Shown: positions 1 through 12,274 of the stretch, one piece after another
Layout of the letters: the number at the start of each line of letters is the position of its first letter
Numbering within the stretch: the stretch's first letter is position 1
Source of the DNA: Vandiemenella viatica
Taxonomy: Eukaryota; Arthropoda; Insecta; Orthoptera; Morabidae
Assembly (NCBI GenBank): GCA_031002005.1
Contig: CM061921.1
Span: forward strand, 122,604,597 to 122,668,596
Length of the DNA: 64,000 nt
Direction of reading: 5' to 3'
The notes under the pieces: generated by a model
What the model saw: only the letters and a program-made list of their open reading frames with translations
Databases searched by the model: none
Told to the model about the DNA's origin: nothing
Program-made: the position numbers and the translations under genes

Positions 1-1442
1 ACTGCTAAATTATCACAGCGCTCCATACAAACACTGCCAAATCGTCAGAACAAACGAATGGACGGATACCTGTCTCGTTCGATGCCTTGGTAAACTGCGT
101 TCGTACGTACATTCCGCCTCACCTTGATCCCGTTCGTGCGTTCCCTCGTACTGATGTGGAAACTTCCTCGTTTCCTTTAGACCTAAGTCTTCTCGGTGTC
201 GCTGTACTCTGTTCTTAATGTCTCACCGTTTGCAAAGAATTCGACCCGTTTCTTCATACAAAAAGCCGCTTTCTGTTGTTCCGTTGTTTAAAGCTTGTTC
301 GTTTTCTCAGCAACAATGTATAATTTCTTCTCGTTTTAGTGCTGTTTCTAATACTTTACAGCTGTTATTCAATAAATCCAATAGAAATTTTTATGCATTA
401 CGTTTTTTCAATACCATATGAATAATTTTCACGAAGTTTGATAGGAATAAATAAATAGTAAGTTAAACATGTGTTATACCTGTCAAGCACTTTTTAGTAT
501 GAATATTTATATATACTTTTATATGGGTCGTATTTCAGATTTTTAATACTATTTTATATGTTGATAGGTAATATAGTGTAAATTTCTTCCAGACACAATT
601 TAGTTGTGCTGTATAGTATTGACACAGCATACTGCTGTGTCCTGTGGCCCGGCAGCCTTAATTATAGATAAGCCGCAGGTCCCGCTTGCTATTCAGGTGT
701 TCCAGTGGACAGCCTAAATATTGCATGCGCCCAGCGTCTTCTAAACACCTCAACCCTCTACACTTTCTTTTCTTGTCGCTAGATGGAGAAAACCAACTTC
801 AAAACACATAGAATAGCTCCGAGATTTTTATTCAAATAAGAGTTTAATGTTTAGTATAATCGCGGAGTAATTTATGCTTTCGCTACTTATTCTTACAGTT
901 TGTTTGGTTTTGGACAAAATAAACATGATGTGGGAACAAGTTTCCTTTCCAGTCTCATTTATCTTAATAAACTTGAATTCAAAGCTTCCTTCCATCGTCA
1001 TAAATTCGCACCTAAGTTACCGGAGTAAGTATGATGAATCTGTAAAATTTCGGTTTCTGGAATTCAATGCATGTTGACAGTTTAAAGTTCTGTGAAATGA
1101 TTATTCTTATTTAAATAATGAGTTACTGTCTCTCTTTCTCGGTACCTAAGTTAACTTGTGACATGTATGAAAATCAGCTATTGATTATTTTTTATATTAC
1201 CCCCTAGTAACCATAATAACTTTAATAGTCATCAGTTACATGGAAAGTAATTTTCATTGTCCTTATTTAAATATAATTAAACTAAATGTAGAATTAATGG
1301 AGTGGCGACTCAACTCTTCGGCTTGAGTTTTGGAAGCTTGCAATACTAAAACAATCTTTTTTGCATATCTCACCAAACAATCACGCCTAGACGTACGACT
1401 GCGCAGGGAAACCTCGCGTGTTCCCAATAATTTTCATAAGAC
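1..1442. other. Anonymous AT-rich DNA
   Basis: I see no recognisable gene, transposon domain or RNA here. Open frames are short (under 70 codons) and show no family resemblance. Confidence 0.5.
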
Positions 1443-1444
1443 AC

Positions 1445-1445
<1 letters not shown>

Positions 1446-1475
<30 letters not shown>
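1446..1475. repeat. Poly(T) tract
   Basis: An uninterrupted run of about 30 T. It could be the poly(A) tail of a retroelement copied on the minus strand, but no LINE or SINE body was recognised next to it. Confidence 0.8.
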
Positions 1476-1476
<1 letters not shown>

Positions 1477-1842
1477 AAAGATATTTTTTGATCTAAGTAT
1501 GTTTGCAACGTAACTAAAAAAGAAATAAGTTTTCCATCCCCTGAACTTCAGCATCAAAATTAAGCTGGCAAGCTCCCTCTCTTTTGTAGGATCTGCTTTT
1601 AATAACTACTTTATAATTATTGCAAAAATATTAAAGCAATATGTGTTGCTGAAATGAATGCTGTAAGATTACTCACATAGCTTCGTTACAAGGAGGATTT
1701 ATGTCTATATTTCCCTGCATTCGAAATTAAACAGAAAAGAATCATTAAATCCTTCAAAAATATTAAGTCGTTTGGTTACAATGAAATTTCCCCTTTCCCT
1801 ACACCCCTATATAAAAAAACTCTGAAGCAGCAGCTTTGGCAG

Positions 1843-2060
1843 TTTGATGGCTCAGTGTTTATGGAGTCTGACTGGAGATCAAAAGAAGCCCGGTTCGGAT
1901 CCCGGTCTAGACGGTATTTTCACAGGCCCTTAACCCGACCTTCGCCTCTGGCACAGTTAGCAGTGTAAATTGAAATACACCAGAACCCTTTCGCGGTAAG
2001 GATTTCACGTTGAGATGTGAGTCCCCTACACCTGGTAGGATCATCAGGTTAGGTCAGTTG
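1843..2060 (+). repeat. tRNA-derived SINE, family A, copy 1
   Basis: The head resembles a tRNA gene: an A-box-like TGGCTCAGTG followed about 40 bases later by a B box, GGTTCGGATCC. After the tRNA-like head comes a conserved body (cttaacccgaccttcgcctc) and a tail ending near ggatcatcaggttaggt. The same body recurs on the minus strand at 63601-63795 and, as a 3' part, at 20080-20198. The shared non-tRNA body is why I call it a SINE and not a tRNA gene. Such elements are transcribed by RNA polymerase III from the internal A and B boxes and copied by LINE machinery (family knowledge). Confidence 0.75.
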
Positions 2061-3631
2061 TGCCCTGTTCACCCCGAACTGGCGACTCAAGGTCGCTCCT
2101 CACCTCACGATCCCCCTCCCTTTCTGCCTCTCTGAGCTTAACGTTATGTCCAAGTACGCCAGTGGTTATGTCTCCTTTGCGTGTAGGTGTAAGTGCATCG
2201 GAGTGGGGATAAAGCAGGCTGACCTTGAGCCGCCTCTGTTAACTGAACGGGCTATAGCCACAACAAGGGGAGCATTACGCTGCGAATCGGAAACCCTGTC
2301 AGCTGGTGGTCGGACAGACCCTCTGGAGCACCAAGCCAACATTTTCACACGATGATTTGATATAAACAGCATTGTCATATCAGCAATTGATCTTTGAAAA
2401 AGGCATCTTGCATGACACACCCAAGATAAGTGATCAGACCACTTTATAAGAAGGGTGGCACTTCAAAGACAGAACTATTATATTATCTTTAACACCTTTT
2501 TCAAAACATTCGAAAAAACAATTTGCGGAAGGGTTATTTGTACATTTACATAATAATGATTTTTGAATACAGTTCAGTCAGGTTATAATCAAGACATTCC
2601 TCAGATTCTGCAAATATACAATGCGCAAAAAACAAATCATTCAAAATTTAATTCGCTTGGAATCTTTTGAGGTCTACTTAAAGTCTTAGATTTTGTAGAT
2701 CTAAACATTCTCTTATATAAATTAGAATACAATGGTATTAGTGGTAGGCCAGGACTCTGGTTTAAATACGTATCTAGAAAATTTGAAGGAATGTGTATCC
2801 ATGAATAATGGTGAGGTTATAAGCTCAGAAAGTGGATTAGCTAAACGTCACTCAGGATTCAATTCTTGTTCCATTCTGTTATTCCTAATAGATATTAATG
2901 GCTTCTTATTCATGTTAAATGATTTTGAGAATATGGTACATTTTACAAATGACACTAGCGTATCGTTAAAAGACTCAACAGCACAAATCTCCAAAGAAAA
3001 TAAATAAGTAGTTTAAGGCAAATAAATTAATACGTAATTAACGTTGAAAAGGCACAATTACATTAAATTATTTTTACAAAAACAAAACATTGGACAGAAA
3101 TATGAATGGAAACCAGTCAGTGAAAACATTTTAACAAAATTCTCTGTGTATTTATAAATAACAATTTGAATAGGAATCATTACATTCATCAACATCTTAG
3201 ACAAAACATTGTCGTTGAGGATAATAGCTTGACAAGCTGATATGCAAACAAGTAAGAAGGTACATTTCCATTATATTTGCAATTTGCTCCAAGGTCACCA
3301 ACGGCATCTCAGTCTGGTAACTATTCTTTACTAGTTGAGATGATACTTAAGTCATAAAACATTGACCTAACAATTATTTCCGGAATATGTCCACAGCATC
3401 GTATAAAAATCTGTTAAAAATCAAGCTTTATTCACAATACCAACAATACACATCCACCATAGTAGAATATAGTGAACACTACGATATCACTGATGACTAT
3501 AGCAGTAATTCAGATAACAAATGCAACAATGTTAAATTTTTCAAGTAATTCTTCTTTACTCAAAGCCCCGACACAGGTAATCAAATTTTGCCAACAAAAA
3601 ACTCAATGGAAAAAGTCATGGCTAATGTATA
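2061..3631. other. Anonymous DNA
   Basis: The first 280 bases are somewhat richer in GC than the surroundings, the rest is AT-rich. No domain, RNA or repeat was recognised. The open frames here overlap on both strands and look spurious. Confidence 0.4.
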
Positions 3632-4090
3632 GGGTAATTAAAAAAGGAGCAGATTTTGCATTTTTATTTTTCACAAACTACAAAAGACAAAAATTCGTAC
3701 TAAGATCACTTGATAGAGGAAGGTTCAAAATTTATAAATACGACAGGAGCACCATTTGATGCGCCCCAAACATCAAAACGGCAGTCAGTGTCCTGACGTT
3801 CGTGCATTAACTCGAATCACAGCTGAAACAATTCTAATTTCTACCAATTGCTTATGTTTATGATTAGGTGGCACTTTACTGAAATTACGACGGAATGCAC
3901 GTTGCACATTAACAATTGATTCTCTTTTATATCTGCTGCATTCCTGTGGATTCGCAATTTCAACGTAAACAAAACTAATAGGCAGGGGTTACAAACTTTC
4001 AAATTTGCTGTGTCGCACTTTTTTGTATCTTTTATAGTTTGTGAGGAAAAAAAAGATTCAAAATCTGGTGCTTCTTTTTCAATAGCACTG
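3632..4090. repeat. Small degenerate foldback (MITE-like)
   Basis: Bases 3632-3693 and 4019-4090 are imperfect inverted copies: the left arm reads gcagattttgca then tcacaaactacaaaaga, and the right arm gives the same on the opposite strand with scattered changes. About 325 bases lie between them. No protein domain was recognised inside. The arrangement suits an old MITE or foldback element; target duplications were not identified. Confidence 0.45.
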
Positions 4091-5573
4091 CAGGTATCTG
4101 AAGAATAATAACCATGGATGAGAAACAAACGAATTTAAACGGCAAAGATTTACGAATACATTTTGTAACAATAATTTTGTGTATAGTTAATCATTTTACA
4201 CAAAATTTTGTATGGAGTAGGACAAGGTATCAAGGTATCTATAACATCTAGTTTCTGGTTTTTATTTAAATACAGACTTTTCCACTGATATGAAGATTAT
4301 GAAACACGTGTGACTCAGAATAATTAATATATCTTTATATTAAGGCTAATGATGTTTGCGTTTTCTGCACGTTATTTGTGTTTCTTTTATTGATCTTGTG
4401 TACCTGGAAATACATGTTTTTACAATACTAGAAGGAAAAGTGGCAAAGTTATTGACAATAAACGTTGCTGTGTACGACATTTATTTTAAGCAAAAATTGT
4501 TTGAAAATGTGGAAATTAACAGAAATGTCTGGATGTCGTATTCAAAAACAATACCCTAACTAAGATGCGAATTTATATTTCTTCATTCAACATTAGAAGT
4601 TGTTTATAATTTGGGATGCTAAATAATTAGTCTGTAGACAATAGTTAGTAACATTCTTGTTTATTAAGAATTGCGTATACTGTTCCATATCCCCGTCACA
4701 TGGATTAAAAATCGGAGATGTCTAACCAAGTATAATCTAAAATTATTTTATATGCAAGATATTGGAGAGAGAATATGGGGGCAGAATGTGTGAAATTGAA
4801 AGAAGGAAGCAGACAGTATACAAGCTACAAATGCTCTTCAACGGTTTCTTTACTGTTCACACCCAATTAAGCGTCGATGTTGTATTCAAGTGTGGTCATA
4901 AGCTTTCCGAAGAAATCATTTGGGGTGCCTTTATGATTGATTGCCGTCAGTGTGTGATCTCGTCGCTTTGTCTGTGTGGGAGGGGTGGGTTTCTGGGCAT
5001 AGGGTGGTTACCGGTGATATACGCAAATGCTCAGCAAAAGAATGAGTATTCACCAAATGTGACCGTTGTGCTTATTAACACTTCCAGACACATGGAAGGT
5101 AGCTACATGACTAAAATTGAGTTTTTCACCAAAATCATCTTCATCCATTTTCTGTTGCATTCCGTGGATGTGGAAGTTTGAAGCAGTCTGTAGTGTTGCA
5201 TATAAGAATTAATATTTTCTTATTTTAAAGGCTGAAGTATTACTGAGCATTACGCAACATGAATCTTGGGATGATTCTGAATGATTACTGGGATTAAAAT
5301 AAATACCAAGCACAACATAATATCACGTAGCTCCAGATTTACTATGTTTACTAACCACTCAAAGGTACTTCAACTTGACGACATGTTTTATGTATTTACT
5401 CCAGATATAAAAGTTGGAATAAAAACAAAATTGAATTAACAAAGAGAGCACGAGACACATCTCACAGGGCGAAATTTTCGGGCTACTGATTTATTGTTTT
5501 CAACATCTGATTGGATGAAGCGTTGTTTTGTTTTTTAGTTTTTGTGTTTCTTGTTTATTACTTTACAAAATGT
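4091..5573. other. Anonymous DNA
   Basis: No recognised feature. A 139-codon open frame at 4762-5181 has no familiar motif and is treated as chance. Confidence 0.4.
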
Positions 5574-5757
5574 TAGATACAAGAATCAAAGATGCATTAT
5601 ACAAGGTACAAAATAAAAGATGCATGATTCAAGGTACAAAATGCGAGATACAAGATACGAGACACAAAAGCAAGAGCAAGGTAAAAGATACATAAAGCAG
5701 GATGTAAGATGCAAGATACAGGCTACTTAGTTGCGAGATACAAGATACGAGGTACAG
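5574..5757 (+). repeat. Degenerate short-period repeat (agatacaaga-type)
   Basis: Short variants of agatacaaga, agatgca and caaggtacaaaat recur about every 8-12 bases through this stretch, for example gagatacaagatacgag twice. It is a decayed minisatellite or simple repeat with no coding signal. Confidence 0.65.
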
Positions 5758-6909
5758 GTTTCTTATAAACTAGTAAAGTAATCATTCACAATTTAGGCTT
5801 CTTGTAGACTAACAGCGTGCTGGTTCGGTGAGTAGTGTTTACATCGGGAGAAATGGTGAAAGAAGTCTTCTCCTGCGTTCCTGTGTGTGTGTTGTCACGG
5901 GATGCTTGGATGTCCGCCCATTACGAGGAACTGCAGTATGTTGCCGTATGAGCTGTCGTATTTATTTATTTATTTGTCGTATGGCAAGCAACTAATACAA
6001 TAATAAATATATACAATGACAAGAACGTTGGTAGCGTTCACAAGCTGATGTCCAATTCTTCCAGCCATTCTAAGAAGGAACTTGTAGTTCCAAAAAACAT
6101 CTTCATATGGTCCATCATACTTCCGTAGAGGGCATTCCCTTATGTAATGGGGAGAAGTGGTCGCCTTGATGAACTCTCTCACCATGAAGGAAATGTAATC
6201 GGTGTGTCCTTTATCGTATGTGTCTGCCTTTGTTGTCTTTCCAGTCCAGATGAAGTGTTCCCCATCCCCAAATCGTTTGCTCCTTCAAGAAGGTCGCGCC
6301 GGTATACGCATCTCATAACTTCTACCGTTTCGTGTAACAGAATAGTGTTAACAATAGTACTTGATACTGAAAACTTCCGTTACTGTCCCGGAAATCACCC
6401 CCTTTCTTATCATTTACTCATACTACTGAGAAAAAATCATCCCCTTATTGAAAAGTGATTTCTGTTCAATTTTACGGATTTGCATACAAATCGTTAAAGT
6501 TCTATACAATCCCTCTCCCCACTTCGCACGCACAGCTCATTGAGTTCACTGTCAAACCGCATCTGCACTCTATTACTGTACCATTCACACCTATATACTT
6601 ACTTGGTCGGCCGGTATAATTTCCTAGCGGCAGAAGCCAGCATTTACACAGTTACGCCTCAGGTAAAGTTGTTCAACACAGACCACGTAATTTAAAAAAA
6701 AAAAAAAAAACTACTCACTGTCACACTCACTCGCGCTGTTCACCGTCTGAACGAACTCCTATATATCCTAGTTCCTATGTGCATCCAGTCCATTTATTCG
6801 CCGGATTTCATGTTTGCCCAATTTAATACAATAAACAACTAAAAAACTCTCACGCGGCTATTCCTAAAAGACCTGATAGAAGACAATCCAATTGAACTAC
6901 TCGTTGACA
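5758..6909. other. Anonymous DNA with a 17-base poly(A)
   Basis: No gene recognised. A poly(A) run at 6694-6710 might mark the end of an unrecognised retroelement. Confidence 0.4.
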
Positions 6910-8239
6910 TACGAGGGGGTACGCCCCAAAAAAATCTAAATTATTTTTTGAAAGCTATATATTTCTTTTTTTGTACAAAACAACCTTATCCCCTTCAAAA
7001 TACTCTCAATTACAACTAATACATTTGTCCCACCGGTGCTTCCACTGTTCGAAACATTTCCTGATCTTTAGAAATGGCTGACAGCTCCTCCCGCGTTTTT
7101 TTCTTGACCTCTTCGAAGTTGTCAAATCGGTGTCCTTTCATGCCCCTTTTAATGCATGGAAATACGAAAAAGTCGCACGGAGCCAGGTCAGGTGACTAAG
7201 GTGCGTGGGGCACCGGAACCATGCCTTTTTTAGCCAAAAACTTACTAACAGAGACAGCTGTGTGTGCAATTGTAGCATTGTCTTGGTGGTAGAACAAGTC
7301 TCCTGTCTGCCACAAATAGGGTATTTTTTGACGAACGTTGTTGCGTAATCTTCTTAAAACTTCCAAATAAAAGTATTGATTGACCGTCTGATGCGGGGGA
7401 ACAAACTTTGAATGAAATACACCCTTGGTATCAAAAAAGCAAATGAGCATTGTTTTGATGTTTGATTTGACTTGACGACATTTTTTTTTGGACGGGGTGA
7501 CCATGACGTCTTCCATTGGCTTTACTGTTGCTTTGTTTCTGGGTCGTAACCATAGCACCATAATTCATCACCAGTAATGAATGACCGTTAACAGAAAATC
7601 TGGATCAATTTCAAGCTGTTGTTTCAGATCACGACATGTTTCAACTCGACGTTATTTTTGATTGTCAGTCAGAGCCCGAGGAACTAACTTGGCAGCAACT
7701 CTTTTCATTCACAAATCTTCGGTTAAAATTCGCTGAACCGAACTCTAAGATAACCCACTAATCTCTGACAGTTGATCAATTGTCTGTGGACGGTCTGAGA
7801 GCACAAGCTCTCGAATTTTTTTCGATGTTTTCGTCGATTCGGGCAATTGATGGACGTCCAGAACGAGTTTTGTCATCAATCGACATGTCGCCATTTTTAA
7901 ACCGAGCGAACCACTCTTACACTTGTGTTTTCCCATAGCGTCATCTTTGTAAGCTGTTTCAACGTTAAAACAGTTTAAACAGCATTTCTACTGAGTAGAA
8001 AACAAAATTTCACAGATGCACGTTGTGCATTTCAGCTTGGCATCATCAAAAACGAAACAATAAGAAAACAGCGCTAGCAAAACAATCACTGCTGATTAAC
8101 AGGAAAAGCCAGGTCGACAACACAGGGAGCACTGAAATGGCAGTGAGTTGCGCTATAAATTCCTAGCGGAAGAAACGCGAACTACACAAGCTATGCCCAC
8201 GGCAATGCTATTTCCATTATTTTTTGGTACCACCTCGTA
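6910..8239 (-). mobile_element. mariner-family transposon, full length, inactive
   Basis: Terminal inverted repeats are visible: the left end reads tacgagggggtacgcccc and the right end, reversed, tacgaggtggtacc. Both are flanked by the TA dinucleotide that mariner elements duplicate (6910-6911 and 8238-8239). The length, about 1.33 kb, is normal for mariner. The transposase lies on the minus strand and is described separately. The multiply broken frame indicates an old copy. Confidence 0.9.
7016..8043 (-). pseudogene. mariner transposase pseudogene
   Basis: In a living element this protein cuts and pastes the transposon at TA sites through a D,D34D catalytic triad (family knowledge). Read from about 8043 downward, the pieces follow mariner order: a start and first helix (MPS, then KFCFLLSRNAV), a second segment with SGRPSIA-like and ELVLSDRPQTIDQLS, the ITGDE first aspartate, the segment KTMLICFFDTKG then YLEVLRRLRNNVR, the second aspartate in HQDNATIAHTA, and finally SPDLAPCDFF with the third aspartate, ending VGQMY and a stop at 7016. 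The pieces lie in different frames, and in-frame stops occur within the N-terminal helix region, so no intact protein is possible. Confidence 0.9.
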
Positions 8240-10850
8240 CATGATCAACAAATCTTTTCACGTAGATCTCATGTCCACGAGAACTCCGCAGGCTGTCTAG
8301 CATTTTTCATACATGGCATGTTGACAAATACAGAGGTAACTTTCCTTCCATAACGTTCAATATTCATAAACTGTATCTGTCCACGTCACTTGACAGTACA
8401 GACTTTAAATTAAATTAGGTTAAATTATTTACATAATCATATGTAGGCTCCAGGGCTGACAGTAGCCATTACAAAACAAATTATGCCAGGTCCCGCATTT
8501 CTGAATGTGTGTACATAATCACTGTAATAGCGGAAAACAAGACTGCTTTATGATAAGATTAAACTGTCCGCTTTTTAGACACATGCAGAATACATCACTA
8601 GACCTACCACACCCCTGTAAGGCCTAGTTACCTTTGTAAACATTACTGCCTATCCACTGAGGAATCCCCCTTCAGCCTCCACCTGATTGCTGTGGTTCTC
8701 AGCGCTTTGTTATCACCTGGAATGAAAACCTAATATTTTACCGTCACCAGCGCTATATTCTACTGACGGTGCCCTCTGACCGTCTCGTAAAGTAACTAAC
8801 ATTATATTTACACGTATCACTAACATAATAAAACCTTGAATCCCCAAGAGAACGGAAGTAATGTTTTATAGCATAGATCATTCGCCGCCAAGTTTCTGAT
8901 GGATCCTATATGGATTTATATCACCCAAGTGGCCCTAGTGCACTAGGCGGTTGTTGTTCAATCGCATTTATGTGCCGTTACATGAATCTTCTATGCCGTG
9001 ATTCCTAACACACTAATTAAGTTGATAATGCCTTAAGCTACTCGAACTATATTCCCGTGCTTCAGCATTTCCGGTAAGTACCCAATTTTTTTATTGATAT
9101 TATAGAGACCTTCAAGAGAGTGAAACCAATTGCGATCTATTCCCGCGTTACGTAGGATAGGAGCATGGTACGTAACAACTCTTAGTCGTTGACTTTGAAT
9201 TTGTAATCCTTGTTCCTCAACTCTCTCAGTAGTGTAATAACAGTAGTTCGTAGACATAATAGGAGCTGTCAATCATCCGGCCACGCATCCTATATTGTTA
9301 TTCAATCCAGAAAGCCCAGTTCGACGTACTAGTTGGACCCCCCCTCCCCTCCCCGCGGAGTTGCTGAAAGCCTTGATAGATGACTGCCAAGCCCTCTCAG
9401 CTCCTTAACTTATCTTTCTATGGCTTTCTGTAGCCAAATTAAAAGAAGGCCACCATCCATTGTTGGTAAACTAGATTAACGGACTGTTGATAGGCCTTCA
9501 CCTTTCGGCATAATAGTTTATTAATTGCTATGTTGACATGAGACACCTACCCCCAACCTCAGTTAGGTTTTTTTTTTTGTGACCAAATAAAAAATCGGCT
9601 GCCTTCTATTGTTGGTGAGCTATAGTAATTACTCGTAGACAGGTTATATCACCTATTTCCTGCACCCCATCCACCCAGCTCCTTCAAGGTAACCTGCAGC
9701 TGCCCGTGATGTGGCGACTGTTTGATGGATTAGATCGGTCACGCCCCTCGCATCTGCTTCCACTCCACCAAAACAAATCACAGGTATACAGAAGTAATCT
9801 CACCTGAAATGTTCTTGATTGCAATGTATGTAATATAATACTTGATTAAAATTCGGTTTAAACGGCCACTATACGATAATGATCCGATAATACTTCGGAT
9901 CAAAAAGGAAGATGAGATTTTATTTTATTATTGCTTAATGGGATACCTTGCAGGCATTGAATCTAATGGGTTACTCAGATAAAACATTTACTTAATCTTA
10001 AATCGTAATCAGTTGATTTAATTGAATCATGGAATGAATAAGTCGTCTAAATGTTTGATTTATATACCTGATACATAAAAAATTTACAAATTTTAGCGTA
10101 TACAACTTCGCACTCCAGTTCTTGTGAGATCAAAACCTTATTGGTATAAAAAGTAAGTTTTACGTTAGCTGCGTCATGTTACATATTTTTAGATATGGAA
10201 TTTTCTACACATCACGTACCAAAAAACCACGATTTGATAGAGTAGCGCGTTCCCGAAATAATGGATTTTATGTGAATTGTAAAATCAGAGCCGTTTTGCC
10301 AGGCAGCTTACAGAAACAAAATAGGGTATTACTATCTTCGATTCCAAGACATATGAAGTAAAACAGTAATACTGAAGTCTTTGTGTGTGCTGTCTTGCAT
10401 TCAGTTATCACGCCTTGGGAATGCAATACAAAATTTATTGTTTACTTTAGGTGACTAGATACTAAACAAAAATAACACTAGCTCAGTAACAGAACTCTAT
10501 AAAATTAAATTCCAAAGTAATTTTCAGAGAAGAAAGCTGGAGATATGAACAGTCAGCAGGGCCAAGGAAGGGAAATTCGAAACAGGGATGTATATTCATG
10601 GTGGAAGAAATACTTGAGTTTAGATGCATATGACAATTATTAAAATGCTCCATCAATTTAAAGATTACAGAGTTGTTCAAGGTGTGGAGAGATCCGGCAA
10701 GTAGATATCTGTAACGAGCAAAATGTTTACTATGTAGATTAAATAAGTTCCTTCCAGTTTATAATCATTATAGATAAAGCATATGTTACTGCACTTATGT
10801 GTCTGACGGAAATAAATAATTTTGCTTTTGATTTGCTTGTCTTGGAACAC
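8240..10850. other. Anonymous DNA with a weak internal duplication
   Basis: No gene was recognised. Bases about 9430-9505 and 9580-9655 look like diverged direct copies (agccaaattaaaagaaggcc against gaccaaataaaaaatcggc, then ccattgttggt against tctattgttggt). This suggests an old local duplication. Otherwise nothing is seen. Confidence 0.35.
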
Positions 10851-11880
10851 ATTTTTTTTTTTTTTTTGCTGTCATCAGTCTCCGACTGGTTAGATGCAAT
10901 CCTCCATCCCTTCCTAGTGCTAGCCTTTCCATCTAAACATACCCCTTACAACCCACGTCCTCAATTATCTGCTTCATATAATCTAATCTCTGTCTTCCCC
11001 TGCAGTTCTTACATTCGACTGTTCCCTCCACTAACAAATTAACCAATCCTGTATGCCTCAAAATATGACCTACCATCCTGTCTCTTCTTTCTGTAAGATA
11101 CTTCCACAAACTTCTTTCTTCGCCCATCATTTCCCAAACTTGTTCTTTTCGTTCTTTATCCGTCCACTTAATTTACAGCATCCTTCTATAATATCACATT
11201 TCAAATGCTTCAATTTTCCTTCTTTTTGGTATTCCTATAGTCCATGCTTTGCTGCCATAAAGCGCGGTGCTCTACACAGAGAGTTTAAAAAGTTTTTTCT
11301 GAGTCTTAGATCAATATTTAAAACAAAATGATTTCTCTTTTTCATGAAGGCTCTTTTCGCTACTGGTATTCTGTTTTTAACATCATTCCTGCTTCGGCCA
11401 TCGGTTGTAATTTTACTTCCTAAGTAACAAAATTCCCTAACTTCTGCTATCGCATCTGACCCTATTTTTATATTTAATCTACTGTGATTGGTATTATTTC
11501 TGCTCCATTTCATCACTTTTGTCTTGCTTTGGTTTATATTTATTCCAAAACCTTCCTTCAGTATTTTTTTCATGATATTCAATAACTTCTCAATATTCTC
11601 ATCCTGTTCTGCTAACAAGACAATGTCGTCACCAAAACGTAGCATACTGAATTTTTTACCTTGCACATTTATGCCACATTCAAATCTTCCTTTCACTTCT
11701 TTTATTGCGTCTTATACACACAAGTTGAATATTAATGCAGGTAGACTACTACCTTGTCTCACACCCTTTTTTAACTGATGCATGTCTCTCATGATTCGCT
11801 ACTTGATTCTTATAAAGATTATAAAGTAGTCTTCTGTCTGGGTATTTTAGACCCCACTTCTTTAAAATTTTGAAAATCTT
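10851..11880 (-). mobile_element. RTE-type LINE, 5'-truncated 3' fragment
   Basis: Minus-strand non-LTR retrotransposon piece ending in a poly(A) tail (seen as poly(T) at 10851-10867). It begins abruptly at 11880 inside the reverse transcriptase, directly against the ribozyme-bearing repeat at 11881. This is the usual outcome of incomplete target-primed reverse transcription. The same family occurs nearly full length at 51655-54290 and as a fragment at 58558-59012. The RTE/BovB assignment rests on the endonuclease of the longer copy, which resembles the domain that bovine CFDP2 acquired from an RTE element. Confidence 0.85.
10930..11870 (-). pseudogene. RTE LINE reverse transcriptase C-terminal part
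   Basis: Order on the minus strand: ILKKWGLKYPDRR-like palm entry, NHERHASVKKGVRQG, then the catalytic block FSMLRFGDDIVLLAEQDEN (FGDD in place of the usual FADD, both aspartates kept), INQSKTKVMKWSRN, REFCYLGSKIT, and the C-terminal tail RDRMVGHILRHTGL with GRQRLDYMKQI. The longest intact piece is 11235-11696 (about 153 codons). Stops and shifts separate the pieces, for instance a TAA between the polymerase loop and the FGDD segment, so the protein is dead. It would have copied element RNA at nicked target DNA. Confidence 0.88.
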
Positions 11881-12016
11881 GCAACAAAATCTCGGGTGTC
11901 CAGCCATATGGTGTTGTAAAAACACGACGTTTCGACAGCTAGCTCTGCTGTCTTCATCAGGTATTTTCTAGCTGTCGCAAGCTGACTGTCAGTGCCTCAA
12001 CTGGCTTAGCTACCGC
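11881..12016 (-). repeat. Hammerhead-bearing short repeat, copy 1
   Basis: About 136 bases, minus strand, of a repeat seen three times here (others 19268-19403 and 57793-57929). It starts near gctaagccagttgaggca and ends near gattttgttgc. The 3' side is butted against the truncated RTE LINE, and the 5' side follows the 3' flank of the Jockey-type LINE. Its centre holds the hammerhead-like motif listed separately. No protein is encoded. Confidence 0.8.
11916..11968 (-). ncRNA. Type I hammerhead ribozyme-like motif, copy 1
   Basis: Read on the minus strand: stem I strand GAAAATAC, core CTGATGA, one extra A, stem II GACAGC / loop agagcta / GCTGTC, core GAAA, then CGTC and GTGTTTTTAC. The A-C and G-U next to each other in AACGUC can form a two-pair stem III, placing GUC as the cleavage triplet between 11926 and 11925. 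The bases after it (GUGUUUUU) pair with GAAAAUAC to give an eight-pair stem I with two G-U wobbles. All core bases required by the family are present. The added A between the core and stem II is unusual. Very short stem III type I ribozymes are known from Penelope-like elements and retrozymes. Activity is inferred, not shown. Confidence 0.6.
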
Positions 12017-12274
12017 GCGCTTGAGAGCATTTTCTGCTATTATTTTGTAGCAGTTACTGGGAAGGATTTGTCTATCGACATTTCCTTCAATCCTGTTGGA
12101 TTAGTTTCTTTTCGTTTGGTTTGTGATTATTTTGCTCCTGCTCTTAATCAAATGTTAGTCAGTATTGACAGTGATCCCTAGAATTTATCAAAGGTATTGT
12201 AGTATTGCTCTAGATTGGAAATTAGTGGATTTGCTGATTGTCAAGTTGTCCTTTAAAAGGATTTGGTTATATCA

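Noticed and set aside
1843..2060. Functional tRNA genes at the A/B-box sites (also 22650, 39929, 47845, 63700)
   Set aside because: Paired acceptor stems were not found, and several sites share non-tRNA bodies, which marks them as SINEs or scraps.
4762..5181. 139-codon open frame in anonymous DNA
   Set aside because: No motif, hydrophobic pattern or neighbour supports a gene; the length is possible by chance in this much sequence.
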